In this document: piece after piece, positions 23,741 to 35,997 of the stretch | Position numbering within the stretch: the stretch's first letter is position 1 | Layout of the letters: each line of letters starts with the position of its first letter | Source of the DNA: Viridothelium virens | Lineage: Eukaryota; Ascomycota; Dothideomycetes; Trypetheliales; Trypetheliaceae | DNA: 64,000 nucleotides | Direction of reading: 5' to 3' | Assembly: GCA_010094025.1 (NCBI GenBank) | Contig: ML991790.1 | Location: 310,001-374,000, forward strand | The notes under the pieces: generated by a model | Seen by the model: only the letters and a program-made list of their open reading frames with translations | Told to the model about the DNA's origin: nothing | Database searches by the model: none | Position numbers and translations under genes: made by a program

Positions 23741-25614
23741 ATGCACCATGCGACAGATCTTCCTAGCCTGCGAGCATCAATTCGGCTTGGGGTTTGTAAC
23801 GGGTCTTGCGCCCAACACAACTTGCATCACTGTTGACTCTGGCTAGGGTAAAGATTCCGAGCACGACACGAAAGGTAGGTATGGTGTCGTCCCACCAGCT
23901 AAAATCAATCTCACTCAGCAGTAGACGCCCTCTATGACGTGAAGTTCTACCCCTATACCGCAGCCGGTGAGGATCCTGTCTTTGCTGTGACTGGGGGTGC
24001 ACAAGTTCGTTCGCGCGAATCTCAATCTTTGACAAAGCTGAACCCTTGACACAGACATTTGTGTGTAGAGCGTTACATCAAAAGGACTCTGCGATCGAAA
24101 TCCTTCGGTGGTTCAGAGATGAGAACGTAAGCTATTGCGCAGACCTTGACGCTTAGATAATTCAAGCACTCAAACAATCTCAGGCAAATGTTCAACTGAA
24201 TAGCTTAGCATGGACGCAGTCACCCAAGAGCGAGCCTTTAGTCTGCGTATCTGGAGACGACGCCAAGATCAAAATTTACAACGTTCTGACTGGTGAACTA
24301 CACAGAGTACGAGACCTCTTAGTGTTCTGCTGTTCTGTGTAAGATCTTAACTCATCGCTAGATACTCATAGGCCATGGCTCGGTATAATCATTGTATTGG
24401 AGTTGTATTGATGCGGCTAATCAGGATGCCCCAGCTTATCAACGACCTGGCAGTCTCGCCTACTTCTCCGACAGTTCTTGCATCTGCGTCGGCAGATCAT
24501 TCCATCAGAATCTGGGATCTTAAGCGCCGCCCGAATAAAAACCCATGTGCTGTAATTTGCAGTGGTGGAGGCCATAAAGAAGGAGTTCTTACTGTTGTAT
24601 GTAACGTGCCGTCTCTCGCACAGAGGGAATGCTAAAGGCATAGGGATTTCACGAAAATGGTCGATATCTTCTTTCTGGAGGATTAGATACTGTTGTCAAC
24701 TTGGTGAGAAAATTCCCCTGAAGCAGGTCATGATTGAACTCACGCATCGCCAGTGGATTTTACCGAATCTTGCAGACACACCCAAAGACGATAACAGCGT
24801 CACACAAGTCCATTACCCACACTTTTCCACCACCGAGCTCCATCACGACTTCGTCGACTGGTGAGTAGCCTAGTCTCCCCTCCTAGAGCCCTCTTCCACT
24901 TCTAACTCCTTCCACAGCATACTATTCTACCACGACCTGATCCTCTCCCGCGCCTCCAAAGAAAACCGCATCCTCCTCTGGAAAATCGACGGCTTCTCCT
25001 CCCACGACACACCCCCTCCCCTCTCCTCCGCCCCCGCCCCCAGCCAGCTCAAAGAAACCCGGTCTGCCTTCGGCGGCAAGTTTCAGCGCCTCCTCCAGTT
25101 CGGCGCCCCCAACACCACCCTCTTCTACATGCGCTTCGCCCTCTTCCACCAGCCCCACAAGCACCCGATCCTCGTCATCGGCAATGAGAAGTCGCGCTTC
25201 TTCTTCTGGGACCTGCAGCGCCTGGAGGAAGGGTACGGCGACACCACCGCTGCCGGCGGAGGAGGTGGTGGTGGTGGTGCTGGGGGCGAAGACGGTGGTG
25301 GGCCCAGCGGCGACGGGCTAAGGGTGCCGCGGCATCAGGCGAAGCGGGATAAGAGCGCGTTGGGGATGATGCGGGAGCAGAGCGTTGCGAGCGAGGCGTC
25401 GAGTGGAGTCGGCAGCTCGAACTCCGGGAGTGTGGCCGGGATGGAGAGGAGGTTTGTGATCAATGATCCGTTTACGAGCGTGGGAGCGCATCGGAAGATT
25501 ACGGTGCCGAAGATTGCGTTTGCGACGAGGCAGGTTGCGTGGAGTCCTGGTGGGGAGTGGGCAGTGGCCGTGGGGGATCATGGGATGGTGGTGCTTTTTA
25601 GGCGATGGGACTGA
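23741..25614 (+). CDS. EED: Polycomb PRC2 WD40 subunit EED/ESC homologue
   Basis: Ten exons (23741-23791, 23847-23874, 23922-24004, 24055-24126, 24184-24306, 24362-24382, 24435-24596, 24644-24703, 24754-24860, 24918-25614) total 468 codons including stop. The repeats follow EED in order: ALYDVKFYPYTAAGEDPVFA, AIEILRWFRDEN, SLAWTQ, IKIYNVLTGELH, LIGHGSLINDLAVSP, SASADHSIRIWDL, GHKEGVLTV, RYLLSGGLDTVVNLW, then HYPHFSTTELHHDFVDCI, LILSRASKENRILLWKI, FYMRFALF, and finally IAFATRQVAWSPGGEWAVAV. The HFS-x-HxxFVDC segment and the late TRQVAWS are characteristic of EED rather than other WD proteins. EED binds H3K27me3 and activates the methyltransferase of PRC2. A Gly-rich insertion lies between two late blades (about 25246-25320). 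The start at 23741 is inferred and could be further upstream. Confidence 0.9.
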
Positions 25615-28404
25615 GGTAGAGGCTGGGTCGTATTTGATCAATTGGCATGTGTCTTATGATGCTGCAAATATGTAGTCGGGCAGCGATCACTCGAGCTGCC
25701 GATAACATTGCAAACAGTCGAGAATCTTCTATGAAAACGCACTTCACATCACAAGCAGTATTCGCCCTCATAAATCTTGGTGTCTCTTAGTATTGTACTC
25801 ATGTCGCTTGAGTGCCAATATTTTTGAAGAATGGATTTAACAAATACCAAAAGTCTTATAGCATTAAGACCGCCTTCTGACTCTCGTCTACAGAGACTAG
25901 GTACGGTGATCGCTCAGCGTTCCCCTGGCAATCAACGCAGAAGGTGGCGAGGACCACAGCAACAATGTGCCTTGATGTTGCAATTGATCGATAATACAGA
26001 TGGATTGGATTATCTCTTTCATTGTCCATTTTCGTTCCGAGGCTCTTCGCGGCAGCGCACCTGGCTGGGAAACGGTTTGACCAGAACTGGTTCGAAGTCG
26101 ATTCATCTACTTGCAGTTAGCTAAATGTGAATATCTAATGACTGAAGAAATAGTGAGAGAAGTCCGAGGAGTTGTCCTTCTTCCAGCAGACTCGGAAGGA
26201 GCACTCTAGCTTTCCTTCAGATCGATACCAGGAGAGTATCGGATAGAGCTCGTACAAGGTCGGCTACCATATGTCTAAGAAACTGGCCAGCAACTCAGGG
26301 AGGTTGTTAGTGAGCAAGTGACCAGCACATCCGATCAGTGCGATCCATAGAGACGTCGTCACGGTCTTGGCATACTGGTCGAGACTCCATTTCAGCTGGG
26401 TCTTTGTGACGAAGCCTTGGCAATCGACTCGTTCCGAATCAGAGCATTGACAAGACGCCAAGGCAACCTGCCGCCATGACGGACAGGGGAAAGGTCCGGA
26501 ATCAGCGCAGTGATCGGCGTGATCAACAGCTAAGATCTCTCGGTTGCGGGCCGGCTTAGCTCGCGCACGTGTAGGTGTGTGATAGCGCAAAGCTCTCGTA
26601 ACACGGGAAATGCAATTCGGGGAATAATCAGACTATGCGTGAATCGTTTTTAGGTATGCATTTCAGCTGTGGCAGGGAGCGTGGCGTGCAGCTAGAAGCC
26701 CACGCTCTGTTGCGTTTGCGTTTGATTGACGACAGGGAAACGAAAATCCTTGGAAGGTGTGAGATGCTTGGAAAAAGGCGTAAGGCTATCGTGACAAGAA
26801 TAGCAAGGTGGTGATCCAAAGAGCCGCAACCATGCAGCTAATGATTTTTGGTCAGGCCATGGTGGTGGGTCTACGTGTAAATGATTGCCGAACCAGAAAA
26901 TCAGAAACGTCGATTTTCAGGGCATCTTTCCTTTCTAGGACGATTTACGCGAACGCAAATGCTAGAACGGCAAGGCGTGAGGAAGTTTTGCACTTTATCT
27001 GAGTCCACGTTAGCCAAAGGGGAAACGCCACAGATCTAAATTGGTGACGTTCCGTAAAACAGCGGAGATCGGCATGGTATGGCGACGAGAATTCCAGGTA
27101 CATGGGACGAGAACGCGTCGGCTCTTGGATACGCGAGTGGCTCATCAGACATGTACTTCTGAATCACGGCAACGAAAGGAAGTCAGGTTCTGGACAGACT
27201 CTAGTCAAAGTTAATGCCATAATTTTGTGTTCGCCAGCAACATGGACATGACCTGGAGATACGAAGCCACTGCCGAGAAGTCATTATTATGGTTTGGATA
27301 CAAAGCAATGACCAGTTGCGTCAGAAGTCTAGACTAGCTTACTTTATTTTTTCGGTGCCGTGAAAAACAAACGTAGTCAAAGGCACGTGAAGAGACATCG
27401 AAGCATGTCATTGCTGTGGCGGCACAGCCTCTTGTCCTAGATTGGGCGGTTGGTTCAGAGTTCCGTGGGAACGACATCGACAACATTGTAACTGGATTAT
27501 GGTGCAGATGATGCTGGGAAACTACGGAGTACATATTAGGGTTCGGCGGTGTAGGTACGATACTGGCTTGAAGTGGCACTATCTGAATAATCATTAAGGC
27601 GCCATTGCAGCGCGACGAGGCAAAACAACGAAGAGAATTGACCTTCTCATCACGTATGACTTTTACGCTGGGCTGCCCCTGGCCATGCCTGGGCAGGTGG
27701 AGCCGTGCCGGAATATTGGCTGCGGTCTGTGCATTCAGGAACCAGCCGGGACCCCGGTATCGCCGACTCCCAAAGAAGACAGTACTGACCCAATTGAGAC
27801 TAGACATCACTACTTCGAGACTAAAACTTGCATTGGTGCCTACTTAGGCAGCCCTGCCGAGATGGCATTCCAGAGCTGTGACATGGCCCACGTTTGCTAC
27901 TTGCCGCGGACTGCAACCAAAGATAGAGAGCACGCGGAGAAATTGCTGACTTCATTCATCACATCCCAGCGCTTCTTCCCCATACCATTGACATCTCTCT
28001 GGCTGCCAGGGCAGACCCCCAGCCACAAGCATGGACTGGCCTGTTTCTCCTCCACAACCTTCACCGCGGGATAAGCGCTACCCAGTCATCATCCTGGCTA
28101 CCGTCGACCTCGGCCGTTATTGTTCTGGCCAACAAACACTATTTGCATCCTTCAGGCGTATTGGGACAGGATGAAGCCGCCGCAGTTCGCCTCAGTGGCC
28201 TATATCAGCCACGGGGGTGGCCTTCCTTGCGGTCTTACTGGGTCGTAGTACGGGGTAGCTGCCAAGAGATTCAAGCTTCTTTTGATCTAAACACCCAAGA
28301 CGGTAAGATTCGTAGTGCCATTTTCTGCAAACCATGCCGCTACAGGGGCGCGAGTCTAGATCTCTGGTCTTCCTTTTGATGTTTTTCATGAAGCAAGAAG
28401 AAGT
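25615..28404. other. Long intergenic region
   Basis: No supported gene. One ATG-initiated frame at 27685-28074 (129 codons, cysteine-containing) has no recognised domain and no clear signal peptide. The final part is the promoter of the secreted protein at 28561. Confidence 0.4.
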
Positions 28405-28412
28405 TATATAAA
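28405..28412 (+). promoter_or_regulatory. TATA box of the secreted cysteine-rich protein gene
   Basis: TATATAAA lies about 150 bp before the ATG. A CT/CA-rich leader follows it, as at strongly expressed fungal surface-protein genes. Confidence 0.6.
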
Positions 28413-28560
28413 CTCCTCAAAGATCCCTTCAGTCGATCATTCATCTCATCAGTCAACAGTCCAGACAATAGCAGCTTCGGCTTCATCTCTCAATCGCTTC
28501 ACTAGATTATCAATCGATCATCGTTCTTTTCGAGCTCAAAGCCTTCACTACTCATTCAAT

Positions 28561-29773
28561 ATGCGCTCTGCTATCGCTATCTCTGCTTTGGCGGCACTTG
28601 CTGCTGCGGCCCCTGCCCCTGCTCCTCAGAGCGGTGGTATCGACTTTGATGGAGTTGCTGCCTTTGAGACCGACATTGCCGGTCTCCCTGTGGGCCCTCC
28701 TCCTACTGGCGCCGCATCTGCCACTCCTACTTATGTTTCTTCTGTCGCTCAAACTGCCGCCGCGGCTGCTGCTACCTCTGATCCGGTTGTGACTGATCCA
28801 GGCTCCACTGAGGACAAGCGCTCCCTCATGAAGCGTGATCCTGATTGTGGCGCGTACCCAAAAGGGTAGGTCATCAACGAAATGATGCGAGAATCGGTTG
28901 CTGACAAACACCAGATCAGCGCCTCCAACGACTCCAGACACTGATGTTGCCTTCCAGGGCAACTCCAACTACAGCACCATTGCCCAGAGCGCGCAAACCC
29001 CTCAAGGCTACAGTCTGGCCTTTAGCAACCTTGGTGGAGCTACTCAGTCTCCTAGCTATCTCGGCTATTATACCCTGACATCCTACAACACCATCAAATG
29101 TCAAGAATATTGCGATGCGGCCCCTGGTTGCTACTCTTTCAATGTTTACATTGAACGTGACCCTTCCATCAACCCTGCCGACGCGTGTCCCAACCCCTCG
29201 AGCACTGCAAACTACAAGTGCTCTCTCTTCGGCGCCCCGACTTGCGATGATATGGCTACCAACGTTGGCCAGTGGCGGGACCAGTTCCATGTTGTCATTG
29301 CTGGTTCTAACGGTTACAACAAGAACGCTGCACCTCCTGCTCAGACCAACTTTACCGGCCCTACCGAGCTCGGCGGCGCTATACAGGCCCCTTTGAATGC
29401 CCAAGGCAAGGATACTTACCTTGGTATGCGCCTATTCTCTATCTACGACCCCTCCCAGTGTGCTGCCGTCTGCCAGTCTACCACGGCTTACGACAAGAAG
29501 CACCTCGTTGACAGCAATGGCAACTACGCTCCCTGCAACTTCTTCAACACCTACATCCTGAGCAAGAACAACGCTGTCGTCGGAATGTACTGCTCCATGT
29601 ACTCTCAGGTCTGGGGCAAGAGCTACAGCACCAACGTCGGTCAATATGACAGCGCAGGCAACCACTACACCGTCTCTTCTTCTTACTCATATACCCTCAC
29701 TCAGCAAGACTCTGGTAGTGTCAACTCTGGTTCTTCTTCTTCTGCTGCTGCTCCTGCTGCTAGCAAGATCTAG
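28561..29773 (+). CDS. Secreted cell-surface protein with two cysteine-rich PAN-like modules
   Basis: Two exons (28561-28865, 28915-29773) encode 387 residues. The protein begins with a signal peptide (MRSAIAISALAALAAAAPAP) and a low-complexity Ala/Pro/Thr pro-region. Dibasic sites EDKRSL and LMKRD just before DPDCGAYPKG suggest Kex2 processing. Two similar modules follow. The first, ~residues 160-235, has CQEYCDAAPGCYSFNVYIER then C-x8-YKCSLFG. The second, ~residues 270-355, has CAAVCQSTTAY then APCNFFNTYIL and MYCSMYSQVW. Both end in a TNVGQ segment. The cysteine spacing resembles PAN/apple-like folds, which bind carbohydrate or protein. The tail is Ser/Ala-rich with no clear GPI signal. 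It is probably an extracellular or wall-associated protein. The function is unknown. Confidence 0.85.
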
Positions 29774-30946
29774 ATGGATATCATAGATAATATCGAGACT
29801 CTCTAATGTTTTCCTCGTTAATGTCTACTCTCTTAGCAATTTCCTACATTGGTGTTCGTGGGTAATGGAAGCTGGCGCTATACAAACGCTGGAAGCGATG
29901 GATAAGGGCGGAAATCTGTCAATTGTATGCTTTCAATTAGGTCAACCTTAGACTCCTAAAATGGCAACTCAAGTTCAAAAAATCTCAAAGAATTTTCAGA
30001 GACTGGCCTCATACTGTTTATTTCTTGCGTGACAGTCAAAAAAGTCACAATGCAGCTTAATCAAGCTTCCAGAAAATCGAGACTCCGAATTAGAGTCGTA
30101 GTCACAAACTGCTGAGACTTTTGACCCAGTTGTAAAGAGCATTTCATTTCAATCCGCATACGAAGTAGGTTGGGCAAGTCGCGTACTTCTCGGCCCGGTA
30201 CAGCAGCTGGAAGCGTTTGGATCAAGCCGATATCAACATCGTAAGAGAAATAGAATACCGTACTACTCCGTATGTCGTTATGTTTTGTTTTTGATGATCT
30301 TTTTGGAGCACATTTCAGACTTCAATACTTGGCCAATCCACGGATCGCGAGCTTGGTATGATGAATACAATAGCCAATGAATATTAATGAAACTGTAACT
30401 ACTGGTTTCTCGCACGGAAGCACAAGCGATGATGTAACAATAAGCCACGCTCATGCACAAGGGCGGATTAGCTACGCGTACGCGGCCCAACACTTCACCC
30501 GATCTCTCTCCTTACGGCCCTTAAACTGCGAGACTTGTGGAGTAAGATCATGCGCAAAAGGCCGGCAAAACTCCCCCACTCTGCTACGTCCGTAGATGAG
30601 TCAACGAGAGCTCTTGAAGTTGGTCTTGACTGCAGTAATGATGTAGACGGTAGGGAGTAGTTATCTGCGCCAAGCGGTGAATCCGAGCAGGCCAAGCTGA
30701 AGAGCTGCCTTGCAACGATGGGCATCTTTCGGCCGTGAGGGCTGACGAAGTCCAGCGGATCATACGCGGCAGCCGCCTTTCTCTCATTTATTTATTTGCT
30801 TTCCTACTCTGCTTCTGGTGGGAATTCCAACTCATGAACTCACTTTTACTTGCCCATGCGACGATTTCTCGTGTAACTTCAATTTCGCATATTTACAATC
30901 TTGTTTGACCGCTACCCTCGAGCAAAACTCTTTCGTCATCCCCACC
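29774..30946. other. Intergenic region
   Basis: It holds the 3' flank of the surface-protein gene and the promoter of the DUF4188 gene. Nothing else is supported. Confidence 0.45.
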
Positions 30947-31980
30947 ATGGAAGTGCGCAACTTGATCAAGCCTATGGCAAAGAAACCTAAATCTCAGGCC
31001 CCGAGATATTCTGCCGCGCAGTTGAATGTAAATCTGCCTTCCCTACTTTAAACATTTCTCTCGCATGATCATCGTCATCCGATTCGCACCCACAAAACGT
31101 ACGAAATCTATTGTAGCGAAGCCTAACTTGACTGCAGATTCTCCGCGACCAATTCACAATCCAAACCTGGCTCTCCCTCGGCGCCCTCCTCCAAACAGCT
31201 CTCATTCTCCTCCTCCCCTTCCACTACGCCATCCTCCCCCCGATCCTCCTCCTCACTCTCCACCTCACCGACACCCTGCTCGTCTCCTTCAACCTCAAAC
31301 GCAACCCGTTCCTGCACGAGGTGCTCCCCACCAAATTCTGCGCACAGATCCCCTCCCCCGACGGCTCCTACGGCGCCACCCCGTCCTCGAGCAGCATCGT
31401 CGTCTTCCTCCTCGGCGCCAAATTCAACCACCCCGCGGGGGTGCTCGCGCCGAACATCCAAAAACTAGGCAACTACGCACAGGAGATGTACGCAGACGTC
31501 GAAGCAAAGTCCGAACAGTACGGGCTGCTGGGCCAATCCTTCCTGATCAACAACGACCGGAGCACGAAGAATGAGCTGGTGCAGCTGATGTACTTCCGCG
31601 ATGTCGAGGGCCTGCACCGCTTCGCGCACGACCGGCTGCATCGCGAGGCCTGGGATTGGTATAATCGCACGGCGCGCGAGCACAATAACCACTTTAGTAT
31701 CTGGCATGAGACGTACGTCGTGCCGGCGGGGAATTGGGAGACCATCTATGCGCATTCGGCGCCGACGGGCTTGGCGGCGACGTTTGTGAAGAAGGAAGGG
31801 GGAGGGGAGGGGGAAGGGGACGGGAAGGAAGCAGGAGACGGAGAGGAGAGGGAGGAGTGGTTGAGTCCGATTGTGGACGCGAGGCGAGGCGCGATGAAGA
31901 CTGCGTTGGGACGGATGGCGAGGAGCGAGGGGAAGGAGCATGAAGGGTACCAGGACGCTGCATATCAGGACATTGCATGA
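30947..31980 (+). CDS. DUF4188 (monooxygenase-like) protein
   Basis: Two exons (30947-31027, 31138-31980) encode 307 residues. After a basic N-terminus there are two closely spaced hydrophobic segments (about residues 37-75, WLSLGALLQTALILLLPF onward). A globular domain follows with SSSSIVVFLLGAKFNHPAG, NDRSTKNELVQLMYFRDVEG, LHRFAHDRLHREAWDWYN and HFSIWHETYVVPAGNWETIY. This is the pattern of the dimeric alpha/beta-barrel-like DUF4188 family. Some members are annotated as monooxygenases near secondary-metabolite genes. The His-rich helix (FAHDRLHREAW) and HETY are the conserved core. The C-terminal tail is low complexity, rich in Gly and Glu (KEGGGEGEGDGKEAGDGEE). Substrate unknown. Confidence 0.75.
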
Positions 31981-32492
31981 TTGTTGTTTGAGAGGTGCTC
32001 GATCTTGCTTGCGGAATAGCGACGACCCGGAGGTAAGGCACTTCGCGGGTGAACATTCGGATAAAGTCATGGACACGAGGATGCCCTTTTATAATGGCTG
32101 ATATACTAGCTTTGAGCGTTATGATGTCTCGACACTATTGCACAGCGTGACGAAAAAAATCTTCACATTTGCAGAGATGAGCTACTCATCAACTCAGTAG
32201 AAACATTAATCTTCATTTCGCTGTCTATGCGCCAAAAGGTAGTCATCAAAATGGCGTTGCCGCCGAATCGTGGAACGATTGTCTTGAAAATTGACAAAAC
32301 CACCGGTGGAGAACGAGTGCGTGAATAGGATACATCTCTCATAAGCACGAAGCGAGAGATGCGAGGGAAAGTGTTTCCACCCGGACGCCATGCCAATAAA
32401 CACTCTTAGCATCTCTCCGGCATCAGACATATGTCCATGGCCCCTCGAATCATTCCATTACCTCTTCAATTCTCTCCATCAGAGCGGAGGAT
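31981..32492. other. Convergent intergenic region
   Basis: 3' flanks of the DUF4188 and OLE1 genes. No other feature was seen. Confidence 0.45.
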
Positions 32493-34108
32493 TCATGCTG
32501 CGTCCGCACTCACTGCATGCTCCACTACCTTAGTAATCTGCTCACCTGCCCTGAATATCCTCTGGCCATGCTCGTCCCTTGGCAACACCACATCCTTATT
32601 CTCCTTTTGCGCCCTCTTCCAAATCTCCACCTCCATACCACCACGAATGACACCGACCCTCATCGTACTAAGAAGATTGTGCGCCGCATTACTGTGTTGA
32701 TATACACCTCCATTGAAAGCAGCCGTAGCATCCTTTCCAATCTGCGACGAGATAATGGCCTTTCCACCGGGATGATCCTTGATGAAGTCCGAGACATCAT
32801 GGACGACGCCAGCGACCGCAATGAGAGCACGGCCGTTGGAGGCCTGGTCGCGGAACTCATCCCACTCAAGGACGGAGAGTTGCTCGAGGGGAACGCCCCA
32901 GTCGAGTTTAGCACGCTGCTGATCCAGCTTCTTCTGCTGCATTTGAACACGACCCTTTTCGATTTCGTTGGCGCGGAATTGTTTGAGGTTGTACGCGAGA
33001 CCGAGCTGTTTACATGCCCAGATGAAGCATTTCGTGCTGTTGCAAAAGTCAGAAGGGGTTCAATGGTTAGCATGAGAATAGCCATTTGACTCACGGATCA
33101 TATTGAAACCTATGGTAATGTTAGCAGAGCATTCAGAGATAGTTGGGATTCGGAGAAGAAACGTACCATTCTAATGCATTACGATAATCACTTGGAAATT
33201 CGTGATGGAAGTTGTGGTAGCCTTCGCCAAGGGTCATAAGCGCCGTAAAGACGTGGTCACGGGGGGAGTTTCGGTCGTCGAAAGGTTGGTCGCCAAGCCA
33301 GTGAGCAAGCGAGTTGACGCAAAAGGTAGCCTGCTGGACAAAGAAGATGCGCAGAATGCCAGCATAAACATAACCTCCAAGCCAGTCACCCCAGCCAAGG
33401 CCAGCGACGGCCATGGGAAAGAAGACACCCGAGACGAGCATAACGGCGAGGTAGTGTTTATGTTGGAAACGGACGACAGGATCTTCATTCAAGTCGGTAA
33501 TGTCGGTACGGCCAATCCGCTTTGGGTTCTGTTTCATAATCATCCACCCAAGATGGCTGTATAGTAGACCTTTCCTCACGCTGTAAGGATCTTTGTCGGT
33601 GTCGGTGTAGCGGTGGTGAGCACGGTGGTCCCTGGCCCACCATCGAATGGATCCCTCAACACTTCCTGCACCACAAAAGGCGAGGAAGATCTTTAGAGGA
33701 AGTGTAGCAGAGTAGGAGGTATGTGCCCAAAGACGGTGATAGCCGGCGGTAATCCCAAGGCCCTTGAAACAATATTAGCATCTTGACATTCAGTTATTCA
33801 GACTTGACGCTTACTGTGCAGAAGTAATAGAGCACAGCCCATATCAATGTTGGCGTTCGTATCGGGGTCCAAATGCTGGCCACACAGCCAGCCAGTGGCA
33901 TGCCAATGATCAGGGCTACGTTCAGCCAATTGACAAATTTCCACCAATTTTTCCTCGTCATTGGTTCACGCTCTGTAATATGTGCTTTCTTCGGATCGTA
34001 AGTTTTCTTCCGGTTTGGTTCGGAAAGCTTTGCCATCGGCGAGGGTTGAGAGGAAAGGAATTGAGGGTCGACAGCCTTGTGGCCAGCAGTTGGCTGACTG
34101 GAAGGCAT
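32493..34108 (-). CDS. OLE1: Acyl-CoA delta-9 (stearoyl-CoA) desaturase with C-terminal cytochrome b5 domain
   Basis: Four exons (34108-33815, 33762-33167, 33109-33095, 33036-32493) encode 482 residues. The third exon is only 15 nt long, encoding FQYD plus parts of the flanking codons. The three histidine boxes are [15 protein letters not shown] and HNFHHEFP, which bind the di-iron centre. Hydrophobic hairpins lie between them ([32 protein letters not shown]). The C-terminal cytochrome b5 domain has [13 protein letters not shown] and [11 protein letters not shown], which supply the two haem-ligating His. The enzyme introduces the delta-9 double bond into palmitoyl- and stearoyl-CoA in the endoplasmic reticulum, and the fused b5 makes it independent of soluble cytochrome b5. 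This layout matches yeast Ole1. Confidence 0.96.
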
Positions 34109-35768
34109 GATGGAGAGATGCGGCAAGGTCGAGAACCGCAAATGGATATTGCTGTAGGAGGGAATCGACAAGGGAGAAAATGAAGTAGAAATGACAGAGA
34201 GGAGTGGTTTCACCAAGGTTGGGGAGGGAGGTAGGTATTTGTGGGGTGAGCTACAAATCGTCTCTCCAGTAAATCGCCGTCACGGACTCGGCGAATGCCT
34301 GCATGCAGCTGGGTCCGGGTTGTGCCGTAGGTTTGTAACAAGAGATCGTCAGTGTGGGCGGTGGATTGACCCAGTAGGAGTACCGAGCCTTGATGTGCGG
34401 GAATCAAGTCTGAGAATTGGCTGAATTCTTGCGCTGAGTCGTGCTTCCTCCCCAACAAAATTCCTTTCATGTTGAGACCCGCTGCATCATCGTCGCCTCA
34501 CCGCCCAATCAAATTGCCGGCCTCCCGCTGGTCCCTTGCAGCTCCACATCTCTCCACGCCACGTTCCCTGCGACTTTCGTCACCCCGTCGAATAGACCGA
34601 GACTGTCCATAGCTTCGAATCTCCTCCGGCCGCTTTTCAAGAGCCACTGGACACATATGAGTGAGTGTCAACAAAGCATTATCATGGTAGAGTCAGCTCT
34701 GAGGATAGGTAATTTATGGAACTCGCAAGGGACCACTGTGGGGATCAGGTTCGGCTACAACTCCGGTGCACGAGGTGCAGTTCCTGATGCAGTATAGTAG
34801 CTAAGATAATCCTTGTCGTCTCCAGCCCTACGCCAGTCCCTGGTGTTCGAGAAGGGGCGCTTTGCATTTTCTGCGGACCGAGGCTCTTCACAGAGCACTC
34901 GTGCTCATGGGTGCAAGATTGTTCTTCCTTTTCCTCCCGAGATCGCCACAACTCCGTCCCATACACGGAGTGAATGATGACACTTCAGTCCTCACATGCG
35001 TTTCAGATGCGTGTCCTCGGTCTTCTGGATAGCAACGTCCCGTTTCGATTAAGAACGCCGTGGTTCGTCTCCGTTTCTCCGTCTCTTTCGAGCGTTGTTG
35101 TTTGGATCCCTCAAGGTTTGTTGAATTAGCTAGTAACCGTCATTTTGCCCTTTCAACAATCAGCGCGATGCAGGAGAGGGAGCTTCACGTGTCCTACGCA
35201 GCTCTACCATTGATTTCTGTTAAAATCCATGCGCACTTTCCGGTACTACCTTAATTCTCAAGTCCTTGATGGTTTCCGGCTGAACCGTGTGGGTGGCTGT
35301 GCGAGGTCAACAATAATTATCGGTCATCTTCGTACGAGCACGATATGGCTTCTGGTCATCGGGTGGTCTGTCTTATATTTGTTCATACCCAGTCCAACGT
35401 ATTGTCATTTTGCACTTTGCAGTCAGGCATCCGGATAAAACCTCCGGCTAAGAGAGCAAGATATCATTGCAATAGTCTTACCAGTGCATACGGTTGTATA
35501 GCAGAGTAATTTTTCTCCGCCCTTTCGCTGCCGTTCAGCTGTTGGATGGCTACGCAGCTCAAGTGCGTAATTAAGCTTCACCAATGCTTCATCCCTACTA
35601 TGACCGAGAGGAGGGGCGTAGATTTTCTCCTCCGAGAAATTGAGTGCGGCGTCGCACTCCGTGTGGACTCGCCGTCAATTGGTCTGATCTTCGTCCAATC
35701 AGTGTACGCACGCGATGATGCAGGGACTGACGCACAAGTGATCTCGACCGCAGATCCCATCAGATCGG
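34109..35768. other. Divergent intergenic region (OLE1 / purine permease)
   Basis: It holds the OLE1 promoter and leader (34109-~34500) and the far upstream region of the permease. Open frames here show no recognised motifs. Confidence 0.4.
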
Positions 35769-35997
35769 CTATCTTGGTGCTTTCTAAACGATAACCATCT
35801 CGTTCGATTGAGCGAATTATTCAATGACCGAAGGTTTTATGCGATAGCATCTCCATTAGCCTCATCATGTGAGATAGGAAATGGACTCCCAGGATTCGGC
35901 GCTCGCCTCAAAGTCCAGTTCAATCTTCTTCGAACCTGCGAAGAACTACGAGAAGACTTTGCTTTTGGATGCAGCCACACCGGAATCTCCAGATAAG
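35769..35997. promoter_or_regulatory. Cluster of five HGATAR (GATA-factor) motifs upstream of the purine permease
   Basis: Matches to HGATAR on either strand lie at 35769-35774 (minus), 35789-35794, 35842-35847, 35872-35877 and 35992-35997. Fungal nitrogen-catabolite GATA activators of the AreA type bind such sites, and purine permeases are classic targets. Roughly one match would be expected by chance in this length, so the cluster is suggestive only. Confidence 0.45.

Noticed and set aside
27685-28074. 129-codon cysteine-containing frame as a secreted effector
   Set aside because: The N-terminus (MPGQVEPCRN) is not a signal peptide and no conserved module is recognised. Length is within chance expectation.
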